This document shows positions 10,801 through 22,302 of a DNA stretch of 64,000 nt, one piece after another. The DNA is taken from assembly GCA_037954665.1 (NCBI GenBank), contig JBBMOL010000194.1:201001-265000 (forward strand), in the 5' to 3' direction. The first letter of the stretch is position 1; each line of letters starts with the position of its first letter. This DNA comes from Laguncularia racemosa (taxonomy: Eukaryota > Streptophyta > Magnoliopsida > Myrtales > Combretaceae). Under the pieces are notes generated by a model, which saw only the letters and a list, made by a program, of their open reading frames with translations, did no database searches and was not told the origin of the DNA. A program made the translations under genes and the position numbers.

Positions 10801-11332
10801 TCACCATGAACCCCTTTTTCCCTTTCTCCAATTTGTTCCTAAGCCTACTTCCTAGAATTTTAAGTCTAATTGATCAATTAACCTACTAATTCTAATGCAT
10901 TATATGGATCTTGTACACTTACTTGGTTCAAAACTATGATCGGAATCCTCTAAGTGCTTGATCCTACACTTGATCCATCTCGTTCCTCGTTTTGATCTCT
11001 ATTAACATATTATTAAGTAAACTTAAATTTATGAATCCATCATTAGAACTAAACATTTTGATGATTAAAATCCTTACTTGTTGTGAACAGGTTGATCTCA
11101 TTGTTATCCTTTAGGTCACCTATGGTTCTCTAGAAGTATCTCTTACGTTTTCTATGGTTGCAAACGAGGAAAAAGGAGACATTAGGTCAAGAGACTTTAA
11201 ATACTCTGACCTTAAAAAGATTAAACTGACCTCATTTTTATCTATTTATTTATTTAACCTTAGTCTTATTTTATATTAATTAATTAATATATATATATAT
11301 ATATAAACGTATAATTATATTCTTCCCCCTTA
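10801..11332 (-). repeat. Proximal part of M's 3' LTR with polypurine tract
   Basis: Non-coding. At 11321-11332 the minus strand reads AAGGGGGAAGA just downstream of the pol end, which is the polypurine tract, so the 3' LTR should start about 11320 and run left, interrupted by G. An (AT)n run lies at 11287-11305. The LTR's first bases look altered from the usual TG. Confidence 0.55.
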
Positions 11333-11344
11333 TAAAAATTTTTG

Positions 11345-13680
11345 TCCTCAAAAGTTACCTAGTATTGGAAAGTGTTCCGGATACTCCCTTTGCATGTGTT
11401 CTTTTAATTCCTACATTGCTTCCCATTTTGTTTAATTTGTCCATTGTGTCTTGACATAAGGAATTACTCTCCTCCTTAACACTTACTCCTTAGTGTCAAT
11501 TATTCTTATAGGTCTTTCAATAGATGATAAATCTGGTTGTGCATTTAATGGCTCTAAAGCCATTATTTGGTTTTCGTTTGGTATAATTTTTCTCAACATT
11601 GATACATGAAAAACATCATATGCCTAACCAGACTTAGTAGTAGAGCCAAACTATAACTTAGTACCCAAAGCTTTATGTAGGCTTTTCCAAAACCTACTTA
11701 TGAACCGAGTATCCCTATTAGAAGTTGTAGTGGCTAGCACACCATGTAATATGACAATCTCCTTAATATACAATCGAGTAAGCTTCTTTAATCTATAGTC
11801 CACCTTAATTGATAAGAAATAGGCAGACTTAGTTAATTTTTCTATGATCACCTAGATTGCATCACATTTCTCCTTAGTTCTTAAGGTCCATAGTTACATG
11901 TTCCCACTTCCATTCAGGTATAGGAAGTGGTTGTAACTCACCAGCTAGTCTTTGGTGTTCAATCTTGATTTGTTAGCATATCAGGCATCTGGATACAAAT
12001 TCTACTATCTCCCATTTCATATTTCTCCACTAATAATGATGCTTTAGATCTTTATACATCTTTGTGCTTCGGGGATATACCATGTATCATGAGTAATGGG
12101 CTTCTTTCATCATCTCCTTCTTCAATTGCATGTTATCTAGAACACACCATCTCATGTGGTATTTAACTACTCCTTTAGCATCCACATTAAATTATGTGGT
12201 TTCACCCTGATCTATCTTGTTGTTCATGTTTTGAGCTCTAGGATCTCCAATTTCACTATCTTAATTTGATCAAGGAGACTTGGTTGAATATAAAGAGTAG
12301 TCAACCTAGTTCCCACTTCACGTGTCACCATCTATAGTTCTAACTTATGCATGTCTTCCAATATCTATCTCTGAGAGGTGATTAAAGCTACTATGTTAAT
12401 TTGCTTCTTCCTATAGAGGGCATCTGCTATAACATTAACGTTTCGAGGGTGGAATTGGATCTCCACATTGTAATCATTGATTAATTTTAACTACCTTCTC
12501 TACCTCATATTTAGGTCCTTCCATGTGAATAAATACTTTTGGCTCTTGTAGTCTATAAAATTTTTGCACTTCTCAGCATACAGGTAATGTCTCCATAGTT
12601 TCAAAGCTAAGATCATAGTTGTTAACTCTAAGTCATGCTTGGGGGTAGTTCCTCTCATATAGTTTCAACTAATGAGAGGTATAGGTGATGACTTTTCCAT
12701 TTTGCATTAGTAAACATCCTAAGCCTAGAGTTGATGTATCACTAAAGGCTTCAAATTCTTTCCCTATCTTTGATAGGGATAACAATAGAGCTATCACTAA
12801 TTTCTCCTTAGTGTTGTGAGACTATTTTCACATTCATCAATCTACACAAATTTGACCTTCTTCTTTGTTAATTAGGTCAAAGGAGTTGCTAGATGAGAAA
12901 ACCCTTCAACAAAATGTCTGTAATAGCCAGCTAGCCTTAGAAAGCTTCTAACCTCTATCATAATTCTTGGTTTGGGCCAGTTAATAACTACTTTTACCTT
13001 CTCATGATTTATTGATATACTATCCTTATTTACTACATGTCTTAAGAAGGATACTTATTCTAGTGAAAACTCACATTTGCTAAACTTAGCATATAACTTC
13101 TCTTATTGTAGTCTTTCTAAAACTATTTTCAAATGTGTCTCATATTCCTCTTTGCTCATGGAATAAATGAGGATATCATCAATGAACACCATTACAAACT
13201 AATCCAACAAGTCTCTAAATACTCTATTCATTAGAACTATGAAAGTAATTGAAGCATTTTTCAATCCATGAGGCATTACTCGGAATTCATAATGCCCATA
13301 CCAAGTCTTGAAGGCAATCTTTTGTATGTCTTCTTCTTTGATCCTTAATTGATGATACCTCAGTCTCTAGTCAATTTTAAAGATGATTTAAGTTCCTTGT
13401 AATTGGTCAAATAGGTCATCTACTCTAGGGAGAGGGTACTTATTCTTGATTGTGACTCAGTTTAGTTCTCTGTAATCGATACTTATTCTCATACTCCCAT
13501 CTTTCTTCTTAACAAAGAATACTAGAGCACCCCATGGTGAGACACTTGGCTTGATGAATCCATTATCTTGCAATTCTTGAAGTTGGGTCTTTAACTCAAA
13601 CAATTTTGTAGGTGCCATTCTACAAGGTGCCTTGGATATTGGTGTCATTTTCAGTACCTAATTAATATAGAATTCTATCT
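11345..13680 (-). pseudogene. Decayed pol (RT, RNase H, integrase, chromodomain) of Tekay/Del-like element M
   Basis: Minus strand, in order from 13648. RT start MTPISKAPCRMAPTKLFEL with KKKDGSMRISIDYRELN (13457-13648). RT active site FIDD at 13175-13186, in place of the usual Y-x-DD. Integrase HHCC region with HYS...CLIC around 12000-12180. Integrase core LTKSAYF...VILHGV and SNRDTRFISRFWKSL (11651-11851). A chromodomain with ERPIRIIDTKE, VIPYVKTQW and EYPEHF (about 11365-11520). Chromodomain plus this RT/IN type point to the Tekay/Del chromovirus lineage. Numerous stops and frameshifts; not functional. Confidence 0.85.
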
Positions 13681-13682
13681 TT

Positions 13683-15033
13683 GTGACTGGTAGTAGACCT
13701 AGTAGATTTTCTAGAAAGACATCTACTTATTCTTTCACAACATATACATCTTCTAACTTCATAACTTGTTTATTCTCCATTAACAATGTTGATATCCTTC
13801 CCTTATCCCATAACTCATATGTAAGGAGAGTTATCAGTCTTTGTGCATTCAACTTGATCACAATTGGATCTTCATTGGGGAAATTAAAGCAAACCATTAC
13901 ATTGCGACAATTTCTAGTGGCGTAATGCTTGGACAACCAATTTACCCCTAAAATCACGTCAAATTCCATCATCTCTAACACAAATAAATCTATGAGTATT
14001 TTCTTTCCATGTATTATGATTCCCACATCCTTACACATGTGATCTAATCTTCCTCCCACTCTAAAAGGAATATTTACAACCATAGCATCATTTAGCAGCA
14101 TAAGTTTTAAACCACACATATGCATGAAGATAGGCGATATGCATAAATGTGTCACACCTGTATCAAATAATACATAAGCTTTATTTAAATTGATAAGTAG
14201 TATACCTACAATGGCATCTTAGTCTAGAGCATCCTGTTACTATTGTTTTTATAAAGCAAATACAAAACCAACTGCCCTCTGTCTCGGTCTAGGGTGTTGA
14301 GGTCTACCTATTGGTCCTCTAGGTGCAAGTCTTACTAGCTGCTATGCTAGAAACTATTGAGGCGCTATAACTACCTAGTTATGGGTGGCATCACATTCAA
14401 AGGATCTACACCCCCTTTGATTACAAGTGTAGCAAAAAGTCTGAGAGATGGATTTCTCTATATAATTTCTACTAGGATGTCTTGTCTTAGCATAAGAAAA
14501 ACCTACCCCTTTAGGCCAACTGCATTGATGGAATTCATGTGGTCCTAAACACCTAGGATATCTCCTCTTCGGTCCAGCCTATGGCTATGGAAGTAATGTT
14601 AAAGGTGATGGCCTAGTCTGAATAAGTCTAAGCATGAAAGCCATAAGTTTGGCCTGATATTCTACAGGCCTCTTTCCTTTATCAAGATATGACACATTAG
14701 AGGTAGGTCTCTTTCCCAAGGCGATTCCTAACCTATCAAACATCTATTCCTCTATTCTCCTCCTACTCTATTCTAGGAACTTTGCTTTATTGACAACCTC
14801 TGCATAAATGGGTAATTGGAAGGACCCCACCTGATGGTGGAAGTTAAGCTCTAAGCCACTTATAAACCTTCTTGCCTTAAAGGCATCATATATATGAGCT
14901 GCTTCATGTAAGAACTTAATCAAGTAGTTCAACTCCACTCCATATGCCTCTATAGTCAAATTGCCCTATTTGTAGTGATAGTACTCTACCTATCTATCCC
15001 TAATGCCACTGGGAAAATACTTCTCATAAAATA
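13683..15033 (-). pseudogene. Decayed gag and protease region of M (cut by H)
   Basis: The protease/linker frame at 13727-14155 contains FDVILGVNWLSKHYA, the typical chromovirus sequence after the retropepsin. Near 14380-14420 the minus strand gives CYTCNQRGCRSFEC, a CCHC zinc knuckle whose histidine position is now C. Gag fragment at 14768-14959, with FISGLELNFHHQVGSF matching the family's F-x-GL-P pattern. Gag stops at 15033 where the + strand LTR of H begins. The rest of gag, the PBS and the 5' LTR of M are not in the window. Confidence 0.7.
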
Positions 15034-15071
15034 TGATGGGAGTCAAGTCATTTTAGTTACAGGTCCCCTTA

Positions 15072-16091
15072 TGATGTGCCTAAAACCACGATTAAGCACA
15101 TGCAAAACTAATTCGAAAGACAAACAAACAATGTCAATCAAACTAGCTTCCAATCACATGAACAATGGCGTCAATTCTCAAAATCTATAACTAATTCCAC
15201 AACACCACGTGATCAATATTGAAATGAACCAAGTATGTGCAGCTCTGATACGAAATATGATGTACCTAAAATCCAAAGCACAATGTACACATTCCAATTG
15301 AAAAATCAACTAGACAACTCCACAAATATGGCGTGACAAGTTAAAGAAAAATACCCCAAAATAGCGTGTACTAAATTAGATAAAGACCAATCTAATAACA
15401 ACACAATTGAATTCTAACTTTAAACTAACAAATGGCATGAACCATGTAATGAACAAGGAACCTTAATTGCGTATAACAAGAACAACATAAATTAACTAAT
15501 TCCTTATCAGATATGACGCACTAGTTGGAATTAGGATCAACTTGTAATTTGTTGATATTACTCACAACAAATCTAAGTCCACTCACCATAATTTCAAAGT
15601 GAAATTGATAAGAGCAAAATGATGTGAAGAACAAGCTCTTCCATGGCACAAAAATGTGTTTCTTTGATGTAAAAAATTGTCCCCTAAAAAAAAACCTAGT
15701 TAGCAAGTATTTATACTTGCTCCTATTAGGGTAAAAACACTAGAAAATTTACAAAGATGCCACAATAGTGGCCGGTTCCAAGAAGAAAACTACAAAGGAT
15801 AAATAAAGTGTTCGGTTCTTAATAACAATTACAAGCATAAATAGTCTTCAAATGGCCGGTTCCTCACTTAATTGAGCAAATTTGTAGACCGTTGGATGTG
15901 ACTCCAAGAATGTCCCACAACTTGATCCTTTAGTGCATGCAATTCGACCATCCTATAAAACTGACAAATGAACCTGTTAATAGTGATAAAACAAAACATT
16001 ATTAGAAAAGATGTGATCGTAAGTGGATTCTGGGACCATGCATCCAAGTCAGGTTTTCTTACTGCTGGAATCATAAAAATGATTCCCATCA
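15072..16091 (-). mobile_element. Solo LTR of the A superfamily inside the H LTR
   Basis: On the minus strand it starts TGATGGGAATC (16091) and ends TTAGGCACATCA (15072), 1020 bp, flanked by an exact CCTTA duplication (15067-15071, 16092-16096). It contains the perfect TATA palindrome at 15703-15720 and an internal PBS-like site at 15242-15253. No internal domain, so a solo LTR. Confidence 0.9.
15703..15720 (-). promoter_or_regulatory. Palindromic TATA element, perfect
   Basis: GCAAGTATTTATACTTGC on the plus strand; the minus strand reads TATAAATA within perfect 8-bp arms. Confidence 0.7.
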
Positions 16092-16755
16092 CCTTACTCG
16101 AGGTAAATCCAAAGGACTACAAAATTTTACATTGAGAGTTCTACTTAATTAGATGGAACCCGAAGAGAATCACCTAGTATCTTCATTCCTTTGCATGATT
16201 GTTTTACCTTCAGTTAGATTCATTTATCAGTACTAGTACTTCGGGACGACAACCGAGTAAACTAAATAGCGGGCAGTTTACCTTGAAGAGCCGATGGTTT
16301 TTCCTAGGAGGCTTACAATTTTAGGTCGATTGCCTTATGTTGTCTCTAGCCAACTTTACTTATATTTCAACCTTGTTTTATTTATTTCTTACTTTATTTG
16401 TTTCTCTTTTATTTTAGCTAAGGTTTTTTCTTTTTAGGAAGGATACTATAAATACCCTTGGGATAAAAACATATGGAGGCCTTTTTGACATATAAACATA
16501 CATGAGTGGAGCCTTGACTCTCATTCTTAAAACTTTTATCAATCCTTAGATTGTGGCGAGTGACAGCATAGGAATTGTTATCTGTTATATCAATAAGACT
16601 GTGCTAGGACCCTCCTCTTGCTAGTGCATCATATCTGGTAAGGGATTTAGGTTTATCTTATGTTGTGTTTGGCTTGTTTTGTTTGATTATTACAAATTAT
16701 CTTTTAGGGTTTGTGGTTGCTTGATTCTCCCATGGAATTCGACACATCATAATTT

Positions 16756-16767
16756 TGGTATCGGAGT
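16756..16767 (+). other. Primer binding site of H (decayed initiator-Met type)
   Basis: TGGTATCGGAGT, two changes from TGGTATCAGAGC, six bases after the LTR end at 16749. Confidence 0.7.
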
Positions 16768-16905
16768 AAAGGTTGAGATTAGGGTTTGTGCCGTAGGTTG
16801 CATGATTATGAATTGGAATTGAGCAAATGTGAGATTAGGGTTTGTGTTATGGTTTGTGTGATTGTGGTTTAGGAATTTTGTGTTGGGACTACAATTCAGC
16901 AAATT

Positions 16906-18162
16906 ATGTCAAATGATAGTGTGAACGGAGGAATTAGGGATGAAGCCAACAATCAGGTTAGAGGAAGAAGTCATAGACGTCGTGCTGCAAGTTGTAGGAG
17001 AAATTTGGAAGAGCAATTGCAAGATCTAACCACCATTGTTGTTAATCTAGCCACGCGAGTGGATCAGATAACACTTCCCCAATAGCCAGTGGCAAATCCG
17101 CCAGCATCCTTACCTCAAGTAGCCATTATAACCTTAAGTTCAAGCCACTTAAAGGCTTATACTATGTGAAATTACAAAATGCCCTCATTTGCTAGAGGAG
17201 GATTTTCTAAGGATTAGCTTGATTGGGAGGATAAGGTGGAAGGGCTTTTTGAATGTTATGAGATTAATGGCAATACTCGAGTACGTTTGGCAATAGCAGA
17301 GTTTAAAAGGCATGTTGGCTTATGGTAGAAGAACATTGTAGCTAGTAGGAGGAGAGTTAGTGATGTTGAGATCTGTATTTGGTAGGAGATGAAGCGGGTT
17401 ATGAGGAAGAGATTTATCCTAGAGCATCATAAGCATGAGCTATTCATGTACCTGTAGACATTAAGGTAGGGAGGCAAGACTATGGACAAGTATGTCCAAG
17501 AATTTGAAACATTGATGATTCAATGTGGAGCCATTAAGCCTCTTAAGCAGACGATGGCATGATTAGTGTCAGGTCTAAAGTATGAGATTGCTTGTATTGT
17601 AGAGCTGCAATGATATAACACCTATGATGAGTCCATCTAACTAGCCTTAAAGGTTGAATGATAGAGGTGTTCTAATCTTTATAAAACGACGAATAATAGG
17701 TATGGATCCTCTAATAAGTTGTATGGTTTAGAAGGTAAGAATGTAGATAAAGAGGGATCTAGTAAGAATGTAGAAAAGAATGCAGTTGTTATAAATGTTA
17801 AGGAGAAGAAGATTTTTTCTGAAAATAAACAAATAGTAGTTGGGTCATCAGGTGTGAAAACCCTCCAAATCAAGTGCTTCAAGTGCTTGGGTTTTGGATA
17901 TATGGTTGCTCAATGTCCAAACCGAAGGGTGATGGCTGCTATGGAGGTGGAGAGTGAAGATGAAGAGGAAGAGTTAGATGAGTTGAAAGATTTGTTGGCC
18001 ATGCTAGATGAGTATTATAGGGATGTAGATGTTGAGGTACATGGAGACAAAGGGGATGATCAATATTTGGCTATTAATGTCTTGCTCAAGGTGATGACTA
18101 CTTTTCTTGCTAATGAAGAAGAACAGAGGGAGAACCTATTCCATATCTCCTGCAGGGTCTAA
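16906..18162 (+). pseudogene. Gag of H with zinc knuckle
   Basis: The start ATG at 16906 opens a frame (MSNDSVNGGIRDEANN...) that stays in register, with many TAG/TGA stops, to a stop at 18160-18162. A capsid-like middle includes MKRVMRKRFILEHHKHELF and YVQEFETLMIQCGA. A basic linker leads to the nucleocapsid CFKCLGFGYMVAQC (about 17878-17920), a CCHC box with H changed to Y. An acidic spacer with EDEEEELDEL follows and runs into the protease. By family it packages element RNA and forms the particle. A domains have no equivalent of this gag. Confidence 0.75.
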
Positions 18163-18535
18163 GGTAATCTCTATGCTCTTATTATTGATGGTAGTAGTTG
18201 CACCAACGTAGTGGCTTCTTCATTAGTTAATAAGTTGAAAATGGATACTACTCCACATCTTAAGCCATATAAGCCGCACTGGTTGAGTGAACAAAGTAGT
18301 CTACATGTTACTCAGAGGGAAAAGTTCCATTCATCATAGGGGAGAGATACCATGATGAGATTGTCTGTGATATTCTTCCTATGTGTGCACCACACATACT
18401 ACTTGGTAGGCCGTAGTTATTTGATAGGAGGGTATTACATGATGAGTTTAGGAACACCTATGTGTTCCAAAAGGATGGCAAGTGCATTGTTTTGAACCTT
18501 ATGTCACCAACTAAAGTGCAAGAGGCATAGAGATG
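18115..18535 (+). pseudogene. Retropepsin of H
   Basis: Follows the acidic gag spacer: EEEQRENLFHISCRV, then after a stop the active site LIIDGSSC (G changed to S in the D-x-G triad), then PHWLSEQSSLHVTQR, a frameshift near 18320, and ILLGRP with DRRVLHDEFRNTYVFQKDG. It matches the A-element protease along its whole length, which is the main tie between H and the A family. Confidence 0.8.
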
Positions 18536-18639
18536 GATCAATGAAGCCACTAAAAAGAAGTCTTTATTTATGGGGTGGAAGGAATTGGAGGAGGCTATTT
18601 AGGAGAAGAGGCCAGTGTTTCTACTGCAATTGTGGTATA

Positions 18640-19440
18640 TGTTGGAGGTTGATGGGCAAGAATAGTTGCCTCTTGTTGTGAGCTGGGTGCTAGATGAATA
18701 CATGGATATATTCCCTAAGGAGTTACCTAAGGGATTGCCACTAGTGAGAGGCATTGAGCATGCGATTGATTTGCAACCAGGGGCAGTCTTACCAAACTGG
18801 CCCACATATTGTATGAATCTTAAAGAAGCAAAATAGTTGAAGCAACAGTTAGATGAGTTAGTAAAGTGGAGTTCTATTAAAGAGAGTATTAGCCCTAGTG
18901 TTGTTCTTGCACTTCTTATTCCAATGAAAGATGGTACATGGTGTATGTGCATTGGCAGTAGAGCCATCAATAAAATTACCATTAAATATAGGTACCCCAT
19001 TCCTATGCTTAATGATATGCTAGATGAATTGAATGGTGCACAGGTGTTCTCTAAGGTTGACCTTAAAAGCGAATATCACCAGATTCATATGAGAGTAGAA
19101 GATGAGTGGAAGACTACTTTTAAGACACGACATGGTTTATATAAGTAGATGACCATGCCATTTAGTTTGAACAATGGCCCTAACATATTCATACGACTTA
19201 TGAATCATGTCTTGAAGGACTTTTTAGGAAGATTTGTAGTCATATATTTGAATGACATCTTGATTTTTAGTAAAGTCCTAAAGAGTCATTTTTAACATCT
19301 GCAAGCAGTCTTCTTAGTCGTTCAGGATAGGAGGCTGTATGGGAATCTCAAGAAGTGCTCATTCTATCATTTAGAGGTAACATTTTTGGGCTTTTTTTTG
19401 TCTGGTTTTGGTGTGAGTTGATGAGGGGAAAATTAGGGCT
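18640..19440 (+). pseudogene. Reverse transcriptase of H
   Basis: Contains VRGIEHAIDLQPGAVLPN, then the open segment 18837-19148 with KDGTWCMCIGSRAINKITIK, RYPIPMLNDMLDEL and FSKVDLKSEYHQI, then MTMPFSLNNGPNIF. The catalytic box reads YLND (about 19245) where YFDD is expected. A frameshift falls near the T run at 19388-19397. Decayed copy; lineage is the same as elements B and C by the phrase pattern. Confidence 0.8.
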
Positions 19441-19852
19441 ATAGTAGATTGGCCAACACTACAATCAGCAGCCGATGTGATGATTTTCCATGGTCTAACT
19501 TCTTTTTATAGGAGATTTATTAGGAACTTCAGTAGTATTGTGAGTCCACTTACTGAATTGACTAAGAAGAATGTTCCTTTTGTTTGGGGAGACCGGGCTC
19601 AAAGGAATTTTGAGGAGGTTAAGGTGAAGTTGACTAGTGCTCCAGTTTTAGCATTGCTAGATTTAGACAAAACTTTTGAACTAGAGTGTGATACACCGAG
19701 AGTGGGAATTGGTGCTGTGTTGATGTAGGATAAAAGGCCTGTTACATATTTTAGTGAGAAATTAAGTGGTGCACCTTTAAACTACTCGGTATATGATAAG
19801 GAGTTTTACTCCTTAGTGCATGCATTAAGGACTTAGCAGCACTATCTTCTTC
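19441..19852 (+). pseudogene. RNase H region of H, truncated
   Basis: FHGLTSFYRRFIRNFSSIVS, then FELECDTPRVGIGAVLM (RNase H D position kept), a stop, and RPVTYFSEKLSGAPLNYSVY. It stops at 19852 within the phrase that normally leads to the next catalytic residues, where the minus-strand LTR of I begins. Integrase is missing from the window. Confidence 0.8.
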
Positions 19853-20308
19853 TTATGTGCTCCAAATGAATTTCATTATAAATCAAAGAAAAGAAGATCA
19901 ATTGACTCCAACTTCCAACTATTGGCGTGAACCCTAGCTAGAAGAACCTTATTTGTGTGATGATGAAATAGGAAAAACAAATCCTATTACATACCAGATA
20001 TTATAATTATGATGTGCTTTAAATGAATTTCATTACAAATCAAAGAAAAGAAGATCAATTGACTCTAACTTCTGACTATTGGCGTGACCGCTAGCTAAAA
20101 GAACCCTAATTGCGTGATGATGAAATAGGAAAAACAAATCCAATTACGTACCAGATATTACACACTAGTAATATTTGGAAAGGCACGAAAATTACTGATA
20201 TTACGCACCATAATTCGTAAGCAAAAACTCGCCATAATTTCAATTAGAAATTGATAAGGGTGAATGCATGAAAGAGGATGTTTTCCATGACAACAATATT
20301 TGAAATTT
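19853..20308 (-). repeat. LTR of element I, left part (A superfamily), with internal tandem duplication
   Basis: Begins TTATGTGCTCC (minus-strand LTR end) against H's RNase H. A unit of 157 bp is repeated in tandem, at 19853 and 20010 (AAATGAATTTCATT...CCAGATATTA). It then shows the A-type leader block (CGCCATAATTTC, plus strand, near 20230). It breaks off at 20308, where C inserted, and resumes at 60755. Confidence 0.65.
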
Positions 20309-20789
20309 TGATGAGGATCATCTAGCACCTAAGAAGATAGAACCAAAAACGCAAGATCCATTGCAAGGAATTGGAGGACCAATGACCTAAGCTAGAGCAA
20401 AGTGGATGAATGATACCCTGTAAGGACTAGTCATGGACCTACAAGCTAAGGAATCAAATTACATAAAAGGAGAACTGACACCTATTAATGTAATTCACGT
20501 TTCCATGGAAGAATATAGGGATTTGAAGTCTTAGAAAAAGAAATGGTCTGTGTTTAATCGAAAAGGAAAAAGATTTACGGTTTTTTCGTTTGTTATGTTT
20601 TTAGTATTTGCTTTAGTTTGTAATTTAGAATAATTAGTTTCTTGTTCGGTTCACATGAGGATAAGGAAGCAAATTAGATTAGGAAACTTAGGTTTTACAT
20701 TATTACATGTACACATTATTAAAACCGTGTAAGGAGGCTGGCATAAGATATCATGGAATAGAATTTTACAAACACTTTTTTGTGGAACA
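20309..20789 (+). repeat. 5' LTR of C, first part
   Basis: Matches 54110-54554 of the 3' LTR. It begins TGATGAGGATCATC, and the first about 200 bases read as a pol C-terminus-like frame. Broken at 20789 by D. Confidence 0.85.
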
Positions 20790-22302
20790 TGATCCACGCA
20801 AAAAGGGATATAAAATGAGCTTGAATAAATATCGGCAAGTGTACCGGATCAGATCAAGTAATATAGTGAGAGAAGAGTGTCGAACCACAAAGATTGATTA
20901 AGTAAGAGACCTTTATCAATTATTACTATTATTTAGGCAATGATGTTTGATGAGAATTGAATGAATTATGCTAAATGCTCAAAAAGAGGATTATGTTTGA
21001 AAAATGACAAATTGATGGTGGGAAATAGAATCCACCCTAATTCTACTAATCATATTGCCTTCATGTTATAATAACTCATAGCTATATGGATTTTCACAAG
21101 AAATTAACAAAACCTTAATCTTTTATCAAGTTTTAAAGTAATGTTACCCCAATTTAATTTAATAGCTCCCGCTAATTAAAATCAAACGCAGATTCTAATT
21201 CACAATCATAAATTTCCCAATTATATGATTGCCTAACGTCTTTAAAATAATTTCTCCTAATCCCTTAGTGAAAAATTTAATAAAAATATTGCATGAAACA
21301 CTTAGGTCAATTTCTAATAAGATTCAATAACGATGCTTCCATATGAATTATTAAATCTTACTTAGGAATTCCTGATAAAACCTAAATTTCTCTTTCGAGT
21401 CATTTACATTTCTATGCATTGATTTCAATTACAAAATATAATTCATAGCAGGACTTCTTATATGAAAATTCCGCATATCTATATGTCCTATAACATGAAT
21501 ACAATGATCATTTTAGTTTAAATTATGGCTTCATCATGTTTCCCACAAGGATGATTTAGAACATTATAGTATAAATTGCATAAAAACAATTGAAATAAAT
21601 AGGTGCAATGGAATTCATATTGAACAACAAGAATAAACTAATAAATGGCATAAAAGAAAATAAAGTAAATGAAACAATAGCTATAATCTTCAAGAACTTC
21701 AATCTTCCAAAATGATTCCTCGAATTCTTCAATTGAAAGAAAACTTCAACAAAATAACTTTCTTTCTTCAAACTAAAATTTGGAATAACATAAAATGTAA
21801 AGGAATTAAAGAAAATATAAAATCCTAAAGTTCTTAAGGGAATTCTAATGATTTCAAAGAAAGACAAAGGATGCTAAACAAAGAATCAAAACAAAAGGAT
21901 ACTCCAAGGTTCACACAAGGGGCCTATTTATAGATCCAAAGAGGAGGAGGATAAGCTTGATCTGACTAGGAGTTGAGTCAGCAAATTAATTAATATACGA
22001 TTTTGGAGAGATTTTCGCAATGGATATCCGGGGAGTAATGAAGGCCGGCTCAAGGCCGGCTTTAGGGCCGACGGCTTTAATGTTTTTTTTTTAGGCCAGC
22101 GACCTTCCGTGCAATCCTCTACTCGCTTCTTCAATTTTGTGAAAAACTCCTCTAATTAACTTCTAATTTACTTTTGGGTCCTCAAAACCTGAATTTTCAC
22201 AATAAACACCATTAAATATCATTTCATTATATTTTATTTATAATATTGAAATAAATTTAATATAAGTCCAAAAGAAAATATAAGTATAATGTGATCTTAT
22301 CA
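20790..22302 (-). repeat. Left (3') LTR of D
   Basis: 1513 bp, TGATCCACGC...CTTATCA. It contains the block GGCAAGTGTACCGG near 20833, a minus-strand TATA (plus CTATTTATAG at 21926-21935), and a GGCCGGC-rich palindromic patch at about 22045-22105. Confidence 0.85.

Larger units (their letters stand above)
15034..16749 (+). repeat. 5' LTR of H, interrupted by a solo LTR
   Basis: Segments 15034-15071 and 16092-16749, about 0.69 kb without the insert. The first codons of the LTR read in one frame as GPLTRGKSKGLQ across the insertion point, resembling the pol C-terminus encoded in LTRs B and C. TATA-like CTATAAATA at about 16446-16454; leader block GATTGTGGCGAGTG near 16550-16563. TGAT/ATCA ends. 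Confidence 0.7.
15034..19852 (+). mobile_element. Element H, Ty3/gypsy element with gag-protease-RT-RNaseH, candidate helper of the A family
   Basis: LTR from TGATGGGAGTC (15034) to GACACATCA (16749), initiator-Met type PBS, then gag, protease, RT and RNase H. It is cut at 19852 by the LTR of I, so integrase and 3' LTR are not in the window. The LTR ends, the GTGGCGAGTG leader block and the protease (ENLFHISCRV, DRRVLHDEFRNTYVFQKDG) are clearly related to the A family. A itself lacks gag, RT and integrase. Confidence 0.75.

Noticed and set aside
11287..11305. (AT)n run as a matrix-attachment or origin signal
   Set aside because: A short microsatellite inside the M LTR; nothing else supports such a role.
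16092..16749. Separate LTR starting right after the solo LTR
   Set aside because: The CCTTA duplication and the frame continuing across the insert show that it is the rest of LTR H, which starts at 15034.
21556..21867. 103-codon hydrophobic minus frame repeated at 24702-25013
   Set aside because: It is the same place in the two LTRs of D. The amino-acid differences between copies are as frequent as expected without selection, and no start context or partner supports a gene.
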